From positions 1 to 37,954 of the forward strand of contig JBDNCJ010000027.1 of the NCBI GenBank assembly GCA_046719715.1: a stretch of DNA of 37,954 nucleotides, written 5' to 3'. The DNA is from JANWWM01 sp046719715. GTDB taxonomy: Bacteria; Bacteroidota; Chlorobiia; Chlorobiales; Thermochlorobacteraceae. The notes beneath the pieces were generated by a model. The model was not told the DNA's origin. It did no database searches and saw nothing but the letters and a program-made list of their open reading frames with translations. Positions 15,199-24,254 of the stretch are shown one piece after another. The position numbers and the translations under genes are program-made. Within the stretch, counting starts at the first letter, position 1; every line of letters starts with the position of its first letter.

Positions 15199-15301
15199 GT
15201 GGGTTTAAGTTTGAAAAGTGTTGTTGAAATTTTTTGAAATCACGTTCCGACGCTTCTCAAAAAATCCAGCCGCAATCTATTTTACTCAACCGAAGTTGAG
15301 C

Positions 15302-16324
15302 CTAAACGGGAAGGGTTTTTGGTTCAAGCCTGCCGACGAGCTTTTCGGCGATTTGCACGGCGTTGGTTGCCGCGCCTTTGCGCAAGTTATCAGCAACAAT
15401 CCACAAGTTCAACGCATTGTCTCGCGATAAGTCGCGCCGAATTCGTCCGACAAACACTTCGTCTTTGCCGTAGGCTTCAATCGGCAACGGGTATTTTTTT
15501 TCCGACGGATTATCGACCACCTTGACGCCTTCGGCAGTTTCAAGCAATCGGAACACTTCGGAAAGTTCAAACGGCTTTTCAAACTCGATATTGACCGCCT
15601 CGCTGTGTCCGCCATAGACGGGCACGCGCACCGTCGTCGGCGAAACTTGAATCGACGCGTCGCCCATAATTTTCTTCGTCTCGTTTATCATCTTCATTTC
15701 TTCTTTCGTGTAACCGTTCTCGGTGAACTCGTCAACTTGTGGAACAACATTGAAGGCAATCGGGTGAAAGTGCGTGTAGGTTTCAAATTTCTTGCCTGCG
15801 ATTTCCGCTTCCAACGCCTCTAATCCCTTTTTGCCCTTGCCCGTAACGGATTGATATGTCGACACCACCACGCGCTTAATGCGAAACGCATCATGCAGTG
15901 GCTTTAAGACAACCACCATTTGAATGGTTGAGCAATTCGGATTGGCAATAATCGGCGCAATGTTTCCTTCCGAAGTAAAAATTTTTTCGGGATTGACTTC
16001 GGGAACAACCAACGGCACGTCGGGCTCCATTCTGAACGCGGAAGAATTATCGATGACGATTGCGCCCGCTTCCGCCGCCACCTTCGCCCATACTTTGCTT
16101 GCGCTCGCGCCCGCCGAAAAGAGCGCGATGTCGACCGTCTCAAAGACCTCTCGCGACGGCGTTTGAACCGTATAAACTTTATTCTTGAACATCACCTTTT
16201 CGCCGACCGACTTTTCAGACGCCAACGGCACAAGGTCGCTCGTTGGAAAATCCCGTGCTTCAAGCACATCAAGCATCGTGCGACCGACCAGCCCCGTCGC
16301 ACCTAAAATTGCAACTCGATACAT
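15302..16324 (-). CDS. asd: Aspartate-semialdehyde dehydrogenase
   Basis: NADPH-dependent reduction of aspartyl phosphate to aspartate semialdehyde, feeding lysine, diaminopimelate, threonine and methionine synthesis. At 340 residues it is full length. The Rossmann motif GATGLVGRTML starts at residue 8. The active-site cysteine is Cys131 in ANPNCSTIQMVV. The loop STYQSVTGKGKKGLEAL and VPVYGGHSEAVNIEF, with the conserved histidine, complete the site. It is transcribed alone, divergent from the thioredoxin-like gene, with a 143-bp shared upstream region. asd and the alr gene at 19603 both supply peptidoglycan building blocks, but they are on opposite strands. Confidence 0.95.
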   Translation of the reverse strand: MYRVAILGATGLVGRTMLDVLEARDFPTSDLVPLASEKSVGEKVMFKNKVYTVQTPSREVFETVDIALFSAGASASKVWAKVAAEAGAIVIDNSSAFRMEPDVPLVVPEVNPEKIFTSEGNIAPIIANPNCSTIQMVVVLKPLHDAFRIKRVVVSTYQSVTGKGKKGLEALEAEIAGKKFETYTHFHPIAFNVVPQVDEFTENGYTKEEMKMINETKKIMGDASIQVSPTTVRVPVYGGHSEAVNIEFEKPFELSEVFRLLETAEGVKVVDNPSEKKYPLPIEAYGKDEVFVGRIRRDLSRDNALNLWIVADNLRKGAATNAVQIAEKLVGRLEPKTLPV

Positions 16325-16467
16325 AGATTTGATAATTGATAAATAATGCGTTGAACTGCGCCCAAAAGTGCGTTTAAGATTTCAAAATAGCAAACCGTTT
16401 GAATAACTTGCGTCCGTTTTGGAGCAAAATGATAACAAGCCCAACCGCTAACTTAATGTTACCTCAA

Positions 16468-18090
16468 ATGAAAACCGCACTCTTTCTCTCGCTCGCTTTG
16501 CTGTTCTCTCTTGCAACGGCAACCGCACAACTGACCATCAACGGCACGATTACCGCGCCTGACGGCACAACACCGCGCTTTGCACAAGTTTCGCTCACGC
16601 CGCCCTCTCCGTCGCGAGATGAAAAAATTCAGTTCATTGAGGTTGTTGGCGGCAAATTTTCCGTTTCCGTGCCGAAAGCCGGATTGTATCAACTCTCGGT
16701 CAATGCCCCGAATGCCAAGACAATTACGATTCCCGTCATCATCACCGAAGGCGACCAATCCTTGAAAGTGGACGTTTCACTTATCTCGCTTTTTCCTGCC
16801 GACATTCAATCGGTAAAAATCATCATCAACAAGAAATCGAGTGAAATGACGAAAGAAGCCGACGGTTCGTATTCCTTCGTCGCTACGGCAACCGGCGATA
16901 CGCTCGCCTATCAACTTGAACTCAATGGGCGCGGACACACGCACAACGGCACGCAATCCGATTATTTCGTCTACGACGGCGGCGGTGACTTCTACTCCGT
17001 GCTTCGAGTCAAAGCAGGCTCGCCAGTCAAAATCGCCTTTGAGCCCCAAAAAGCATTGCGCTCGCCCGAAGGCGCACTTCCAAAAGTTAAATGGGACAAT
17101 GCGTTTCTGACGAAATTTTCCGAACTGAGCGAGAAATCCGCCCAAGCACGTCGAAATGCCAGTGCCGCCTTTATGCAAGCGCGAGGTTCCGGACAACCTT
17201 TCGCCGGCTACAACTACGGCACCCTCACAAAAGAACTTGAAACGATTGCAAACGACGCCTCTCAAAAATTAGAACTGCGCCAATTCGCCGCAATCGCTCT
17301 GCTTGGATTGCCGTTCACAACGGTCGAAAAATCCTTTACCTCGAATTTGCTTAACCTCGTGCCGATTGGCTCGCCAATGTGGGCGATTGCCCCCAATTTG
17401 CCCAGCCGACTCACGCAACTGCTTTACGGCGAAGACCTCTCAAAAGCAATCGATTTGCTCGAATCCTTCGCACGTCAAAACGCCGACCGTAAAGTTCAAG
17501 CCTTATCCTTATCAACAGTAGGCCAGATTGCCGCCTTTACAAACGATAAAGAAAAAGAACGTGCGATTTACAATGAACTGAAAACCAAATTCAGCGATAT
17601 GCCCGAAGTGCAATTCACTCTCTCGCAACTGAATCCCGATAAAGCCATTCAGGTCGGCAATCCCGTGCCCGATTTTGAAATCAAATTGCTTTCAGGCGAA
17701 AGCGTTTCGCGCACCTCTATGCTCGGCAAATTTTATATGATTGACTTTTGGGCGGTTTGGTGCGGACCGTGCGTCGCGGAAATGCCGAAACTGCACGAGG
17801 CTTATGAAAAGCACAAAGGCAAAAAAGGCTTCACGGTATTGAGCCTTTCCTTTGACCAATCCCCCGACGACATTGCTAAATTCCGTACAACGAAATTCAG
17901 CATGCCTTGGCTTCATGCGTTTGTTGAAAAAGGACCGAACAACGACCTTTCAAAACGCTTCGAGGTGATGGGCATTCCAAAGCCGATTCTCGTCGATGAT
18001 AAAGGCAACATCATCGCCACAGAGAACGAGTTGCGCGGCGAAGATTTGGATAAAACCTTAGCCAAACATTTGGACGCGCCGAAGAATTAA
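16468..18090 (+). CDS. Exported TlpA/ResA-like thioredoxin-fold protein
   Basis: The start at ATG 16468 gives a clean signal peptide (MKTALFLSLALLFSLATATAQ) and 540 residues; upstream in-frame starts at 16399 (TTG), 16429 and 16456 spoil it. After the signal comes a beta-sandwich like carboxypeptidase regulatory domains (LTINGTITAPDGTTPRFAQ, to about residue 110). A helical middle region of about 300 residues follows. The C-terminal redoxin domain runs from about 395 to 540, with IQVGNPVPDFEIKLLSGE, the catalytic FWAVWCGPCVAEMPKL (Cys432, Cys435) and the cis-proline loop GIPKPILVDDKGN. It is expected to be a periplasmic thiol-disulphide reductase, perhaps for cytochrome or outer-membrane protein maturation. 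It starts the apt-folD-alr unit, 12 bases before apt. Confidence 0.85.
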   Translation: MKTALFLSLALLFSLATATAQLTINGTITAPDGTTPRFAQVSLTPPSPSRDEKIQFIEVVGGKFSVSVPKAGLYQLSVNAPNAKTITIPVIITEGDQSLKVDVSLISLFPADIQSVKIIINKKSSEMTKEADGSYSFVATATGDTLAYQLELNGRGHTHNGTQSDYFVYDGGGDFYSVLRVKAGSPVKIAFEPQKALRSPEGALPKVKWDNAFLTKFSELSEKSAQARRNASAAFMQARGSGQPFAGYNYGTLTKELETIANDASQKLELRQFAAIALLGLPFTTVEKSFTSNLLNLVPIGSPMWAIAPNLPSRLTQLLYGEDLSKAIDLLESFARQNADRKVQALSLSTVGQIAAFTNDKEKERAIYNELKTKFSDMPEVQFTLSQLNPDKAIQVGNPVPDFEIKLLSGESVSRTSMLGKFYMIDFWAVWCGPCVAEMPKLHEAYEKHKGKKGFTVLSLSFDQSPDDIAKFRTTKFSMPWLHAFVEKGPNNDLSKRFEVMGIPKPILVDDKGNIIATENELRGEDLDKTLAKHLDAPKN

Positions 18091-18102
18091 ACGCATTAAA
18101 AC

Positions 18103-18672
18103 ATGATGCCGACCAAAAAACTTTCCGCTTCCGAAAAAGAATTTCTTGCATTTGCAAAACGCTTCGAAAAGCAAATTCGCAACGTGCCCGACTTTCCAAA
18201 GCCGGGTATTTTGTTCAAAGACATTACGACGGTTCTCAAAAACAAAACGCTTTTCAGCGAAACCGTCAAATTGCTTGCCAAACAATACAAAGGCAAGAAG
18301 ATTGATAAAGTGGTTTCCGTCGAGTCGCGCGGATTTATTTTCGGCGCGGCACTTGCCTATCAACTCGGCGCGGGATTTGTCCCCGTGCGCAAGCCGAATA
18401 AACTTCCTGCCGAAACGCTTCGCGAAGAATACGCGCTTGAATACGGCACCGACGCCCTCGAAATTCATCTCGATGCCATCAAAAAATCTGAAAAAATCCT
18501 CCTTCACGATGATGTGTTAGCCACAGGCGGCACGGCGCAAGCCACGATGAAACTCGTTGAACGCTTGGGCGGCAAAATCGTCGGCGCGTGTTTTCTCATC
18601 GAACTCTCGTTCCTCAACGGGCGCGAGAAACTTCCAAATTGCGACGTGCTCTCGCTCGTCAAAGTCTCTTAA
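18103..18672 (+). CDS. apt: Adenine phosphoribosyltransferase
   Basis: Converts adenine plus PRPP to AMP, salvaging adenine in the cytoplasm. The 189-residue protein shows VPDFPKPGILFKDITTVL, VVSVESRGFIFGAALAYQLG, VPVRKPNKLPAETLREEY and the PRPP-binding loop LLHDDVLATGGTAQA, all typical of Apt. There are tandem ATGs at 18103 and 18106. It lies between the TlpA-like gene (12 bases) and folD (17 bases) and is probably cotranscribed. If the PNP at 7215 accepts adenosine, as its Asp236 hints, Apt would be the natural consumer of the adenine formed. Confidence 0.96.
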   Translation: MMPTKKLSASEKEFLAFAKRFEKQIRNVPDFPKPGILFKDITTVLKNKTLFSETVKLLAKQYKGKKIDKVVSVESRGFIFGAALAYQLGAGFVPVRKPNKLPAETLREEYALEYGTDALEIHLDAIKKSEKILLHDDVLATGGTAQATMKLVERLGGKIVGACFLIELSFLNGREKLPNCDVLSLVKVS

Positions 18673-18689
18673 TCACTTTTCAAAAAACC

Positions 18690-19580
18690 ATGCTTCTTCT
18701 TGACGGCAAAGCCATTTCCGAACAAATTAAATCCGAACTCAAAACGAAAGTTGAAACCTACAAACAGCGCACGGGCAAAGTCGCCGGCTTATCGGTGATA
18801 ATCGTCGGCGAAAATCCTGCCTCGCAAGTTTATGTGCGCAACAAAGCAAAATCGTGCGTTGAAGTCGGCATGCGCTCGGAAGTCATTGAACTTCCCGCTA
18901 CGATTTCACAAGCCGAACTTCTCAAAAAAATTGATGACCTTAATCACAATCCCGACGTGCATGGCATTTTGGTTCAACAGCCACTTCCAAAGCACATCGA
19001 TGACTTTGCCGTTACGCTTGCCATTAAGCCCGAAAAAGACGTCGACGGTTTTCACCCTGAAAACGTCGGCAAACTTTCCATCGGTCGTTTAGATGAATGC
19101 TTTGTTTCTTGCACGCCCTTTGGGGTGATTGAGCTCTTCAAACGCTATTACATTCAAACCGAAGGCAAACACTGCGTTGTCGTCGGGCGAAGCAACATCG
19201 TCGGCAAGCCGATGGCAATGTTGATGATGCAGAAACTTGCCTTCATGAACGCAACCGTAACAGTCTGCCACTCGGCAACGCCGAACATTTCGGACTTCAC
19301 GCGCCAAGCCGATATTTTGATTGCGGCAATCGGCAAAGCGAATTTCATTACGGCAGAGATGGTCAAAGCGGGTGCGGTTGTTATTGACGTCGGAATCAAT
19401 CAAATTGAAGACGCCACGAAGAAATCAGGAAAGCGACTTGTTGGCGATGTTGACTTTGAAGGCGTTTCAAAATTGGCGTCAGCCATTACGCCTGTGCCCG
19501 GCGGTGTTGGACCGATGACGATTGCCATGCTGTTAAGCAACACGCTCACGTCGTTTGAGCGGCATTATCATTTACTTTAA
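18690..19580 (+). CDS. folD: Methylenetetrahydrofolate dehydrogenase/cyclohydrolase
   Basis: Bifunctional enzyme that interconverts 5,10-methylene-THF, 5,10-methenyl-THF and 10-formyl-THF. I use ATG 18690 (296 aa), because the longer open frame starting at 18588 overlaps apt. Visible motifs are LLLDGKAISEQIK, the catalytic Tyr48-x-x-x-Lys52 in QVYVRNKAKSC, GILVQQPLPKHI, the PEKDVDGFHPENVGKL signature, VVGRSNIVGKPMAML in the nucleotide site, and the C-terminal TPVPGGVGPMTIAML. The length is normal. alr starts 22 bases downstream. Confidence 0.97.
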   Translation: MLLLDGKAISEQIKSELKTKVETYKQRTGKVAGLSVIIVGENPASQVYVRNKAKSCVEVGMRSEVIELPATISQAELLKKIDDLNHNPDVHGILVQQPLPKHIDDFAVTLAIKPEKDVDGFHPENVGKLSIGRLDECFVSCTPFGVIELFKRYYIQTEGKHCVVVGRSNIVGKPMAMLMMQKLAFMNATVTVCHSATPNISDFTRQADILIAAIGKANFITAEMVKAGAVVIDVGINQIEDATKKSGKRLVGDVDFEGVSKLASAITPVPGGVGPMTIAMLLSNTLTSFERHYHLL

Positions 19581-19602
19581 TGTTTCAGAAATTTTTACGC
19601 GA

Positions 19603-20766
19603 ATGATTGCGCCTGTTCAAGAGCATCTTTCAACGCTTGATTCTTCAAGTTCTGCGCCGCCGCTTTCCGAAGCGATGATTTCGCTTGGCAATTTGCGCCA
19701 CAACGTCCGTGAAGTGCAACGGCTTGTCGGGAAGTCGCGTCGCATCATGGCAATCGTGAAAGCCAATGCGTATTCACATGGGATTGATTTGGCTGCACCC
19801 GCGCTTGTGGAAGAAGGCGTGCGCGATTTCGGCGTCGCCAACATCAACGAAGCCGTTCATCTCCGCGAATTGCTCGGCGACTTTCCTGCACAGATTTTAG
19901 CTTTTGCTTCTCCACTTCTTTCGCAACTTGAACTTTACATCAAGCACAACATCGCGCTCTGCTTGGGCGATTTTGAAACACTGCGCCTTGCCGAAGCCAT
20001 TGCACAAAAATTCGAGAAGCAACTCGACATACATTTGAAGATTGATACGGGAATGGGACGCTTGGGCGTTCTTCCCAAAGATGCGCTTGCACTCGCCCAA
20101 GCCGTTGAACACTCTCCATATCTGAACCTGAAAGCCGTCTTCACGCACTTTGCCTCGAGCGACTCCGACCGCGCATTCACGCACAAGCAACTTTCCACTT
20201 ACACCGCGCTAATCGGTGAAATTGAACACAGCCTCGGACGTAGCGTCTTGAAGCATACGGCGAATAGCGGTGCGGTTATCACTGAAAAAAATGCTTATCT
20301 CGATATGGTGCGTCCAGGCATCTTGCTTTATGGCTATACGCCGAGAACAGGATTGAAGTCGCCGCTCTCACTCAAACCCGTGATGCAACTTCAAGCGAAA
20401 GTCGTTTTCATCAAAACTGTTGAGCGCGGCACAAGCATTAGTTACGGACGCAAATGGACAGCACGCAAACGCTCACGCATCGCCACCATTGCCATTGGCT
20501 ATTACGACGGCTATCATCGCAATCTTTCCAACAAAGTTAAAGTTCAAATTAACAGCAAGTTCTTTGAGCAAGTCGGCGCTGTAACGATGGACGCGATTAT
20601 GGTGAATTTAGGAAACGACACATCGGTTCAAGTCGGCGATACAGCAGTGCTTTTCGGCTGGGACGAAGGGTGCGGCGCAAATGTTCTGACCGATAAAGAA
20701 GGAACTATTGTCTATGAACTGCTCTGCTCTGTCTCTCCGCGTGTGCGTCGCACGGCTGTTGAGTAG
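19603..20766 (+). CDS. alr: Alanine racemase
   Basis: PLP enzyme that makes D-alanine for peptidoglycan. The start is ATG 19603 (387 aa), 22 bases after folD; an in-frame TTG at 19555 lies inside folD and is unlikely. The first 25 residues (MIAPVQEHLSTLDSSSSAPP) are an unconserved lead before the family's AMISLGNLRHNV. The PLP lysine is Lys53 in AIVKANAYSHG (usually KxDAYGHG or KANAYGHG). KIDTGMGRLGV, VFTHFASSD, HTANSGAV and MVRPGILLYGY follow. The second catalytic residue, Tyr281, is in SISYGRKWTA. GAVTMDAIMVNLG lies where VSMDQ.MVDLG is usual. It is the last gene before the hairpin at 20792-20812. Confidence 0.94.
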   Translation: MIAPVQEHLSTLDSSSSAPPLSEAMISLGNLRHNVREVQRLVGKSRRIMAIVKANAYSHGIDLAAPALVEEGVRDFGVANINEAVHLRELLGDFPAQILAFASPLLSQLELYIKHNIALCLGDFETLRLAEAIAQKFEKQLDIHLKIDTGMGRLGVLPKDALALAQAVEHSPYLNLKAVFTHFASSDSDRAFTHKQLSTYTALIGEIEHSLGRSVLKHTANSGAVITEKNAYLDMVRPGILLYGYTPRTGLKSPLSLKPVMQLQAKVVFIKTVERGTSISYGRKWTARKRSRIATIAIGYYDGYHRNLSNKVKVQINSKFFEQVGAVTMDAIMVNLGNDTSVQVGDTAVLFGWDEGCGANVLTDKEGTIVYELLCSVSPRVRRTAVE

Positions 20767-20785
20767 CAAGCATGATTTACATCAA

Positions 20786-20812
20786 TTAAAAGGGCGAGTT
20801 CATCACTCGCCC
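20786..20812 (-). terminator. Intrinsic terminator between convergent genes
   Basis: A perfect 7-bp stem GGGCGAG (20792-20798) / CTCGCCC (20806-20812) with a 7-base loop. Read on the minus strand, the stem is followed by TTTTAATT, a good U-tract for the gene at 20840-23419. On the plus strand the following tract is weaker, so it may only partly stop the alr transcript. Confidence 0.75.
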
Positions 20813-20839
20813 CATTCTTCACTTTCAACTTTCCACGCA

Positions 20840-23419
20840 CTATTTGACGAGCATCATTTTCTTTGTTTCTACAAAGCCTCCCGCTTGCAAGCGATAAAAA
20901 TACACGCCGCTTGAAAGATTGCTCGCGTTCAGTGTGTAGTTGTAAATGCCCGCCTCTTGCCGACCATTCACCAATGTTGCGACTTTTTTTCCGAGCACGT
21001 CAAAGACTTCCAACTTCACATCGCTGGTTATGGGAAGTTGATAGCGAATCGCTGTCGTCGGGTTGAACGGGTTCGGATAGTTTTGTTCAAGTGCAAACTC
21101 GGCAGGTGGTGCCACGCGCACTTCCACAACAGGCGAATAAGCAAACGCGCCATCAAAATCCACTTGCTTCAAGCGGTAGTAAAGGTTGCCCGATACGGCT
21201 TCATCAACAAAGCGATAGGTTTTGGCTTCGGTGGTCGTGCCGCTTCCGCGCACAAATCCAATTTTGGCGAAGGTGATGTTGTCGCGACTGCGTTCAACTT
21301 CAAAGCGGTCGTTGTTCAATTCCGATGCCGTTTTCCAAACCAGCTCAACGCTGTTGCCTTTGGCAGTGGCGATAAAGGACGTCAATTCAACGGGCAACAC
21401 TTCAGTCGTCGAACCAAACGCAAATTCGAGAGTAAAATCGCTTTCAATAGTTGGCAAAGGAATTGTTGCAGAGAGCGTATTGCCAAGGAGCGTGGCGGCT
21501 AAGGGTGAAAACGCACCTGAACCCAACGTGCTTCGTGTGTAAAGCGTTACGCCTGCTGGATTGACAATTCCCGACACCGGAATTTGAGACAGATTGATGG
21601 ACAAATTAAGCGATGTGAGTTGTCGATTCTCAATTCGTAAGAACCAACGATACTGCGAGACATTTCCGACAATGCCCGTTGGATTTTGAGGTGCATCTGT
21701 GTAGCGAACAACCGTTGTTGGATTTGTGCCTGTAACGCCGCCTGCAGTCAGTGTAATCGCCGTTTGAGGAAATACAAATGTGCCATTGGTGTTCATGTTC
21801 AGTCGTGCTGAAGCGGCAAATCCGTTTGCTTCAAAAATGGTAACAGTGCCGCTTACTTCGTTGCCTGTAACCACCAACGCTTTCCCTGTGGGGCTTTGCG
21901 AGGCGGGAATCCAAATGATGCCTTCAACGCCTGAGTCGCCAATCAAATTCACATTCGCTTGGCTTGGTGTTACAGAGAAATTGCGATTATTGTCGTAACT
22001 GACGAAGTAAGGCGCGCTGGGATTGGTGATGTTGTAGGTCATCACGCCGCCAATGCGCTCCAAACCGATGAAGGCATAAAGGCTATCGCCGATGCGACCG
22101 ATTGTAACGCCTTCGGGTTCAGGTCCTTTGTCGTCGCTACGATTTTTCAGCGTATTGTTGGAATTACTGGCGTTGAAATTTTGAGGAAAGCGTTGCGCAG
22201 TAATTTGTTCGAATTGGTCGCCGCTGTCCCAAACGAGCGTGCCGTTATCGCTCCAAATCGAGAATGAACGCGCACCGATGGTGTAAATGGCGGTTCGCTC
22301 GCCGGTTGCGGTGGTGTCGCCAATCGCTCTGGTTACATTCAGTCGTCCGAGATTGTTATTGTTTTTGAGCGTTGTCGCATTTGGAAACGCCGTTGCATCG
22401 AGTCGATAGGCGGCGTTGCCAACTCGAATCATTTCATCAAATCCGGGATACTCGCGTGCGTCGCCTTCGTTTGCCGTGATGACGAACTTCTGTCCGCCTT
22501 GCTGAAATGCGGCAATCGCGTCGGGCTGATACAAGCCGCGCACGGGCCAGTTGCGAATATCAATCGTGCCGCCGTTTTGGTCGGAAGCGTCCATGCCGTT
22601 GCCTGTGGCGTTGAAATCCTTGAATCCTAAATCCTTAATGGCAATCACCGACGCCGTGCTAATGCGAATCAAAACGAGTGCGTTGTTTTCTTGACACGCG
22701 ACGAACGCCGTATCGCCCAGCACGCTGATGTATTCGGGCTCTAAATCTTGGGCAACGGACGCACGCGGTCCAAAAATTCTCACGCCCGACGGCAATTCGC
22801 TGTTACGCGGTCCGCCGACGTTGAACTCTGAAAATCCGACGGTTTGAACTTGACTGTTGGAGAGATTAGAGAAATTCAACGTAACAATGCTAACCGAGCC
22901 TTCGGGGTCGGTGCCGTTGGGTGTGCCTTGTGCGTCGTTTCCGCCGACGAGATAGTTGTTCGGTTCGCCTTCATTAGCGACAAGCACCTTTGTGCCGTCG
23001 TTGTTGAACGTGAGCATATCGGGCAACGCGCCAACCGTTACGAAGCCTTGAACTTGTCCACTTGCGTTGAGAAAAAATACACGTCCGTTGCGCGTCTTAA
23101 CGGAGTCCTCTGCGGCAACCGCAACAATTCCGCCGCGAACATCAATGCTGTTCGGTAAAAATCCATTTGGAAGCGTAATGGCGGGAATGGCTTCAACAGG
23201 ATTGTAAGGATTGCTGATGTCAAGCGTGATAATTCGCCCCGTTGATGCTTCAATAAAATAAAGCCGCTGGGTTGCGGGGTCGTGAACGACGATTTCCGCG
23301 CCGCCTGCATTATAGACGCCCGTTCGAAAAGTGCCAATCGGCGATAAGCGCAGTTGCGCCACCATACCGCTTGAAAGCGTCATCAAGCAGATGGCAAACA
23401 CGAGGTTGCGAAGTTTCAT
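20840..23419 (-). CDS. T9SS-exported choice-of-anchor I protein
   Basis: An 859-residue secreted or surface protein. It starts with a signal peptide (MKLRNLVFAICLMTLSSGMVAQ). A beta-propeller-like domain to about residue 535 has choice-of-anchor I features: GGAEIVVHDPATQRLYFIEA, VAVAAEDSVKTRNGRVFFL, VLVANEGEPNNY, FVITANEGDAREYPGFDE and KGPEPEGVTIGRIGDSLYAF. A beta domain of about 130 residues comes next, then an Fn3-like module (LPVELTSFIATAKGNSVELV...VDFDGAFAYSPVVEV). The end is the type IX sorting signal (FALEQNYPNPFNPTTAIRYQ ... GVYFYRLQAG ... KKMMLVK). Family members from memory are described as alkaline-phosphatase-like or of unknown function; no catalytic residue is evident. It is a single gene with its own candidate promoter (23469-23476) and terminator. 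Confidence 0.85.
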   Translation of the reverse strand: MKLRNLVFAICLMTLSSGMVAQLRLSPIGTFRTGVYNAGGAEIVVHDPATQRLYFIEASTGRIITLDISNPYNPVEAIPAITLPNGFLPNSIDVRGGIVAVAAEDSVKTRNGRVFFLNASGQVQGFVTVGALPDMLTFNNDGTKVLVANEGEPNNYLVGGNDAQGTPNGTDPEGSVSIVTLNFSNLSNSQVQTVGFSEFNVGGPRNSELPSGVRIFGPRASVAQDLEPEYISVLGDTAFVACQENNALVLIRISTASVIAIKDLGFKDFNATGNGMDASDQNGGTIDIRNWPVRGLYQPDAIAAFQQGGQKFVITANEGDAREYPGFDEMIRVGNAAYRLDATAFPNATTLKNNNNLGRLNVTRAIGDTTATGERTAIYTIGARSFSIWSDNGTLVWDSGDQFEQITAQRFPQNFNASNSNNTLKNRSDDKGPEPEGVTIGRIGDSLYAFIGLERIGGVMTYNITNPSAPYFVSYDNNRNFSVTPSQANVNLIGDSGVEGIIWIPASQSPTGKALVVTGNEVSGTVTIFEANGFAASARLNMNTNGTFVFPQTAITLTAGGVTGTNPTTVVRYTDAPQNPTGIVGNVSQYRWFLRIENRQLTSLNLSINLSQIPVSGIVNPAGVTLYTRSTLGSGAFSPLAATLLGNTLSATIPLPTIESDFTLEFAFGSTTEVLPVELTSFIATAKGNSVELVWKTASELNNDRFEVERSRDNITFAKIGFVRGSGTTTEAKTYRFVDEAVSGNLYYRLKQVDFDGAFAYSPVVEVRVAPPAEFALEQNYPNPFNPTTAIRYQLPITSDVKLEVFDVLGKKVATLVNGRQEAGIYNYTLNASNLSSGVYFYRLQAGGFVETKKMMLVK

Positions 23420-23445
23420 TTGACGATGGATTTTGTATTGAAGAA

Positions 23446-23497
23446 GTTGGCGTTTGATTTACAGCCAACAAAGTTAGGGGCGGGCTATTACGCCAAC
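23446..23497 (-). promoter_or_regulatory. Candidate promoter TTG-N17-TAACTTTG inside an inverted repeat
   Basis: On the minus strand TAACTTTG (23469-23476), a perfect TAnnTTTG -7 element, lies 49 bp before the T9SS protein start, with TTG (23494-23496) 17 bases further upstream. An 8-bp inverted repeat, GTTGGCGT (23446-23453) / ACGCCAAC (23490-23497), brackets it and could bind a regulator. The spacing is two bases short of consensus. Confidence 0.4.
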
Positions 23498-23573
23498 GTT
23501 AAAAGAGCATTAAGCAAAAATTAAACTCAAATGCGCCGTCAGTCTCACAGGAAAGAAGTTGCGTTACTCATTT

Positions 23574-24254
23574 TTAACGATAAATCGGGCGCGTGCGATA
23601 CGGAATTTGGTCTTCAACTCCGACCTCTTGAAACGCACGCAATCGAAGGGCGCAACTGTCGCACTCGCCACATGCCACATCGTTTTCTTGATAGCATGAC
23701 CACGACAGTTCAAACGGCGCGTTCATTTCCAGCCCAAGTCTGACAATCGCCGATTTTTTCATGTCAATCACAGGCGTGATGATTTGAATGTCGGTCGTCG
23801 GTTTCGTGCCAAGTTTTATCATTTGATTGAACGCGGCGTAAAACTCTTTTCGGCAATCGGGATAGCCCGAAGAATCTTCTTCGACCGCACCAATGAAAAT
23901 GCGTTGCGCGCCGATGACTTCCGCCCAACTGACGGCAATCGAGAGAATGTTCGCATTTCTGAACGGCACGTAGCTGGTTGGAATTTCTTTGGAGTGAATA
24001 TCGGCTTTGCTGACTTCAATGGCTTTATCGGTAAGCGAGGAGCCGCCGATGCGCGAAAGATGCGTTACATCGACGACGAGTTTTTCTTTGATGCTGTAAT
24101 GCGCCGTAATGCGTTCAAAACAGTCCAATTCTTTGCGCTCAGTGCGCTGTCCGTAGTTAAGGTGAAGGGCGGCGAGGTCGTAGCCGTCGCGCTTGGCAAT
24201 CGCCGTTGAAACGAGGCTGTCCATGCCGCCGCTAATGAGCACAATCGCTTTCAT
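23574..24254 (-). CDS. queC: 7-cyano-7-deazaguanine synthase (QueC)
   Basis: ATP-dependent conversion of 7-carboxy-7-deazaguanine to preQ0 in queuosine synthesis. The 226-residue protein has the PP-loop SGGMDS (8-13), HLNYGQR, IPTSYVPFRNANILSIA, GAVEEDSSGYPDCRKEF, and the zinc-binding cysteines Cys187, Cys195, Cys198 and Cys201 in the pattern C-x7-CGECDSC. All QueC hallmarks are intact and the length is normal. The start overlaps the Nudix stop by four bases (ATGA), so it is the last gene of the hbd-nudix-queC operon. No queD, queE or folE is in the window; preQ0 also serves archaeosine and DNA-modification systems, but nothing here points to those. Confidence 0.96.
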   Translation of the reverse strand: MKAIVLISGGMDSLVSTAIAKRDGYDLAALHLNYGQRTERKELDCFERITAHYSIKEKLVVDVTHLSRIGGSSLTDKAIEVSKADIHSKEIPTSYVPFRNANILSIAVSWAEVIGAQRIFIGAVEEDSSGYPDCRKEFYAAFNQMIKLGTKPTTDIQIITPVIDMKKSAIVRLGLEMNAPFELSWSCYQENDVACGECDSCALRLRAFQEVGVEDQIPYRTRPIYR

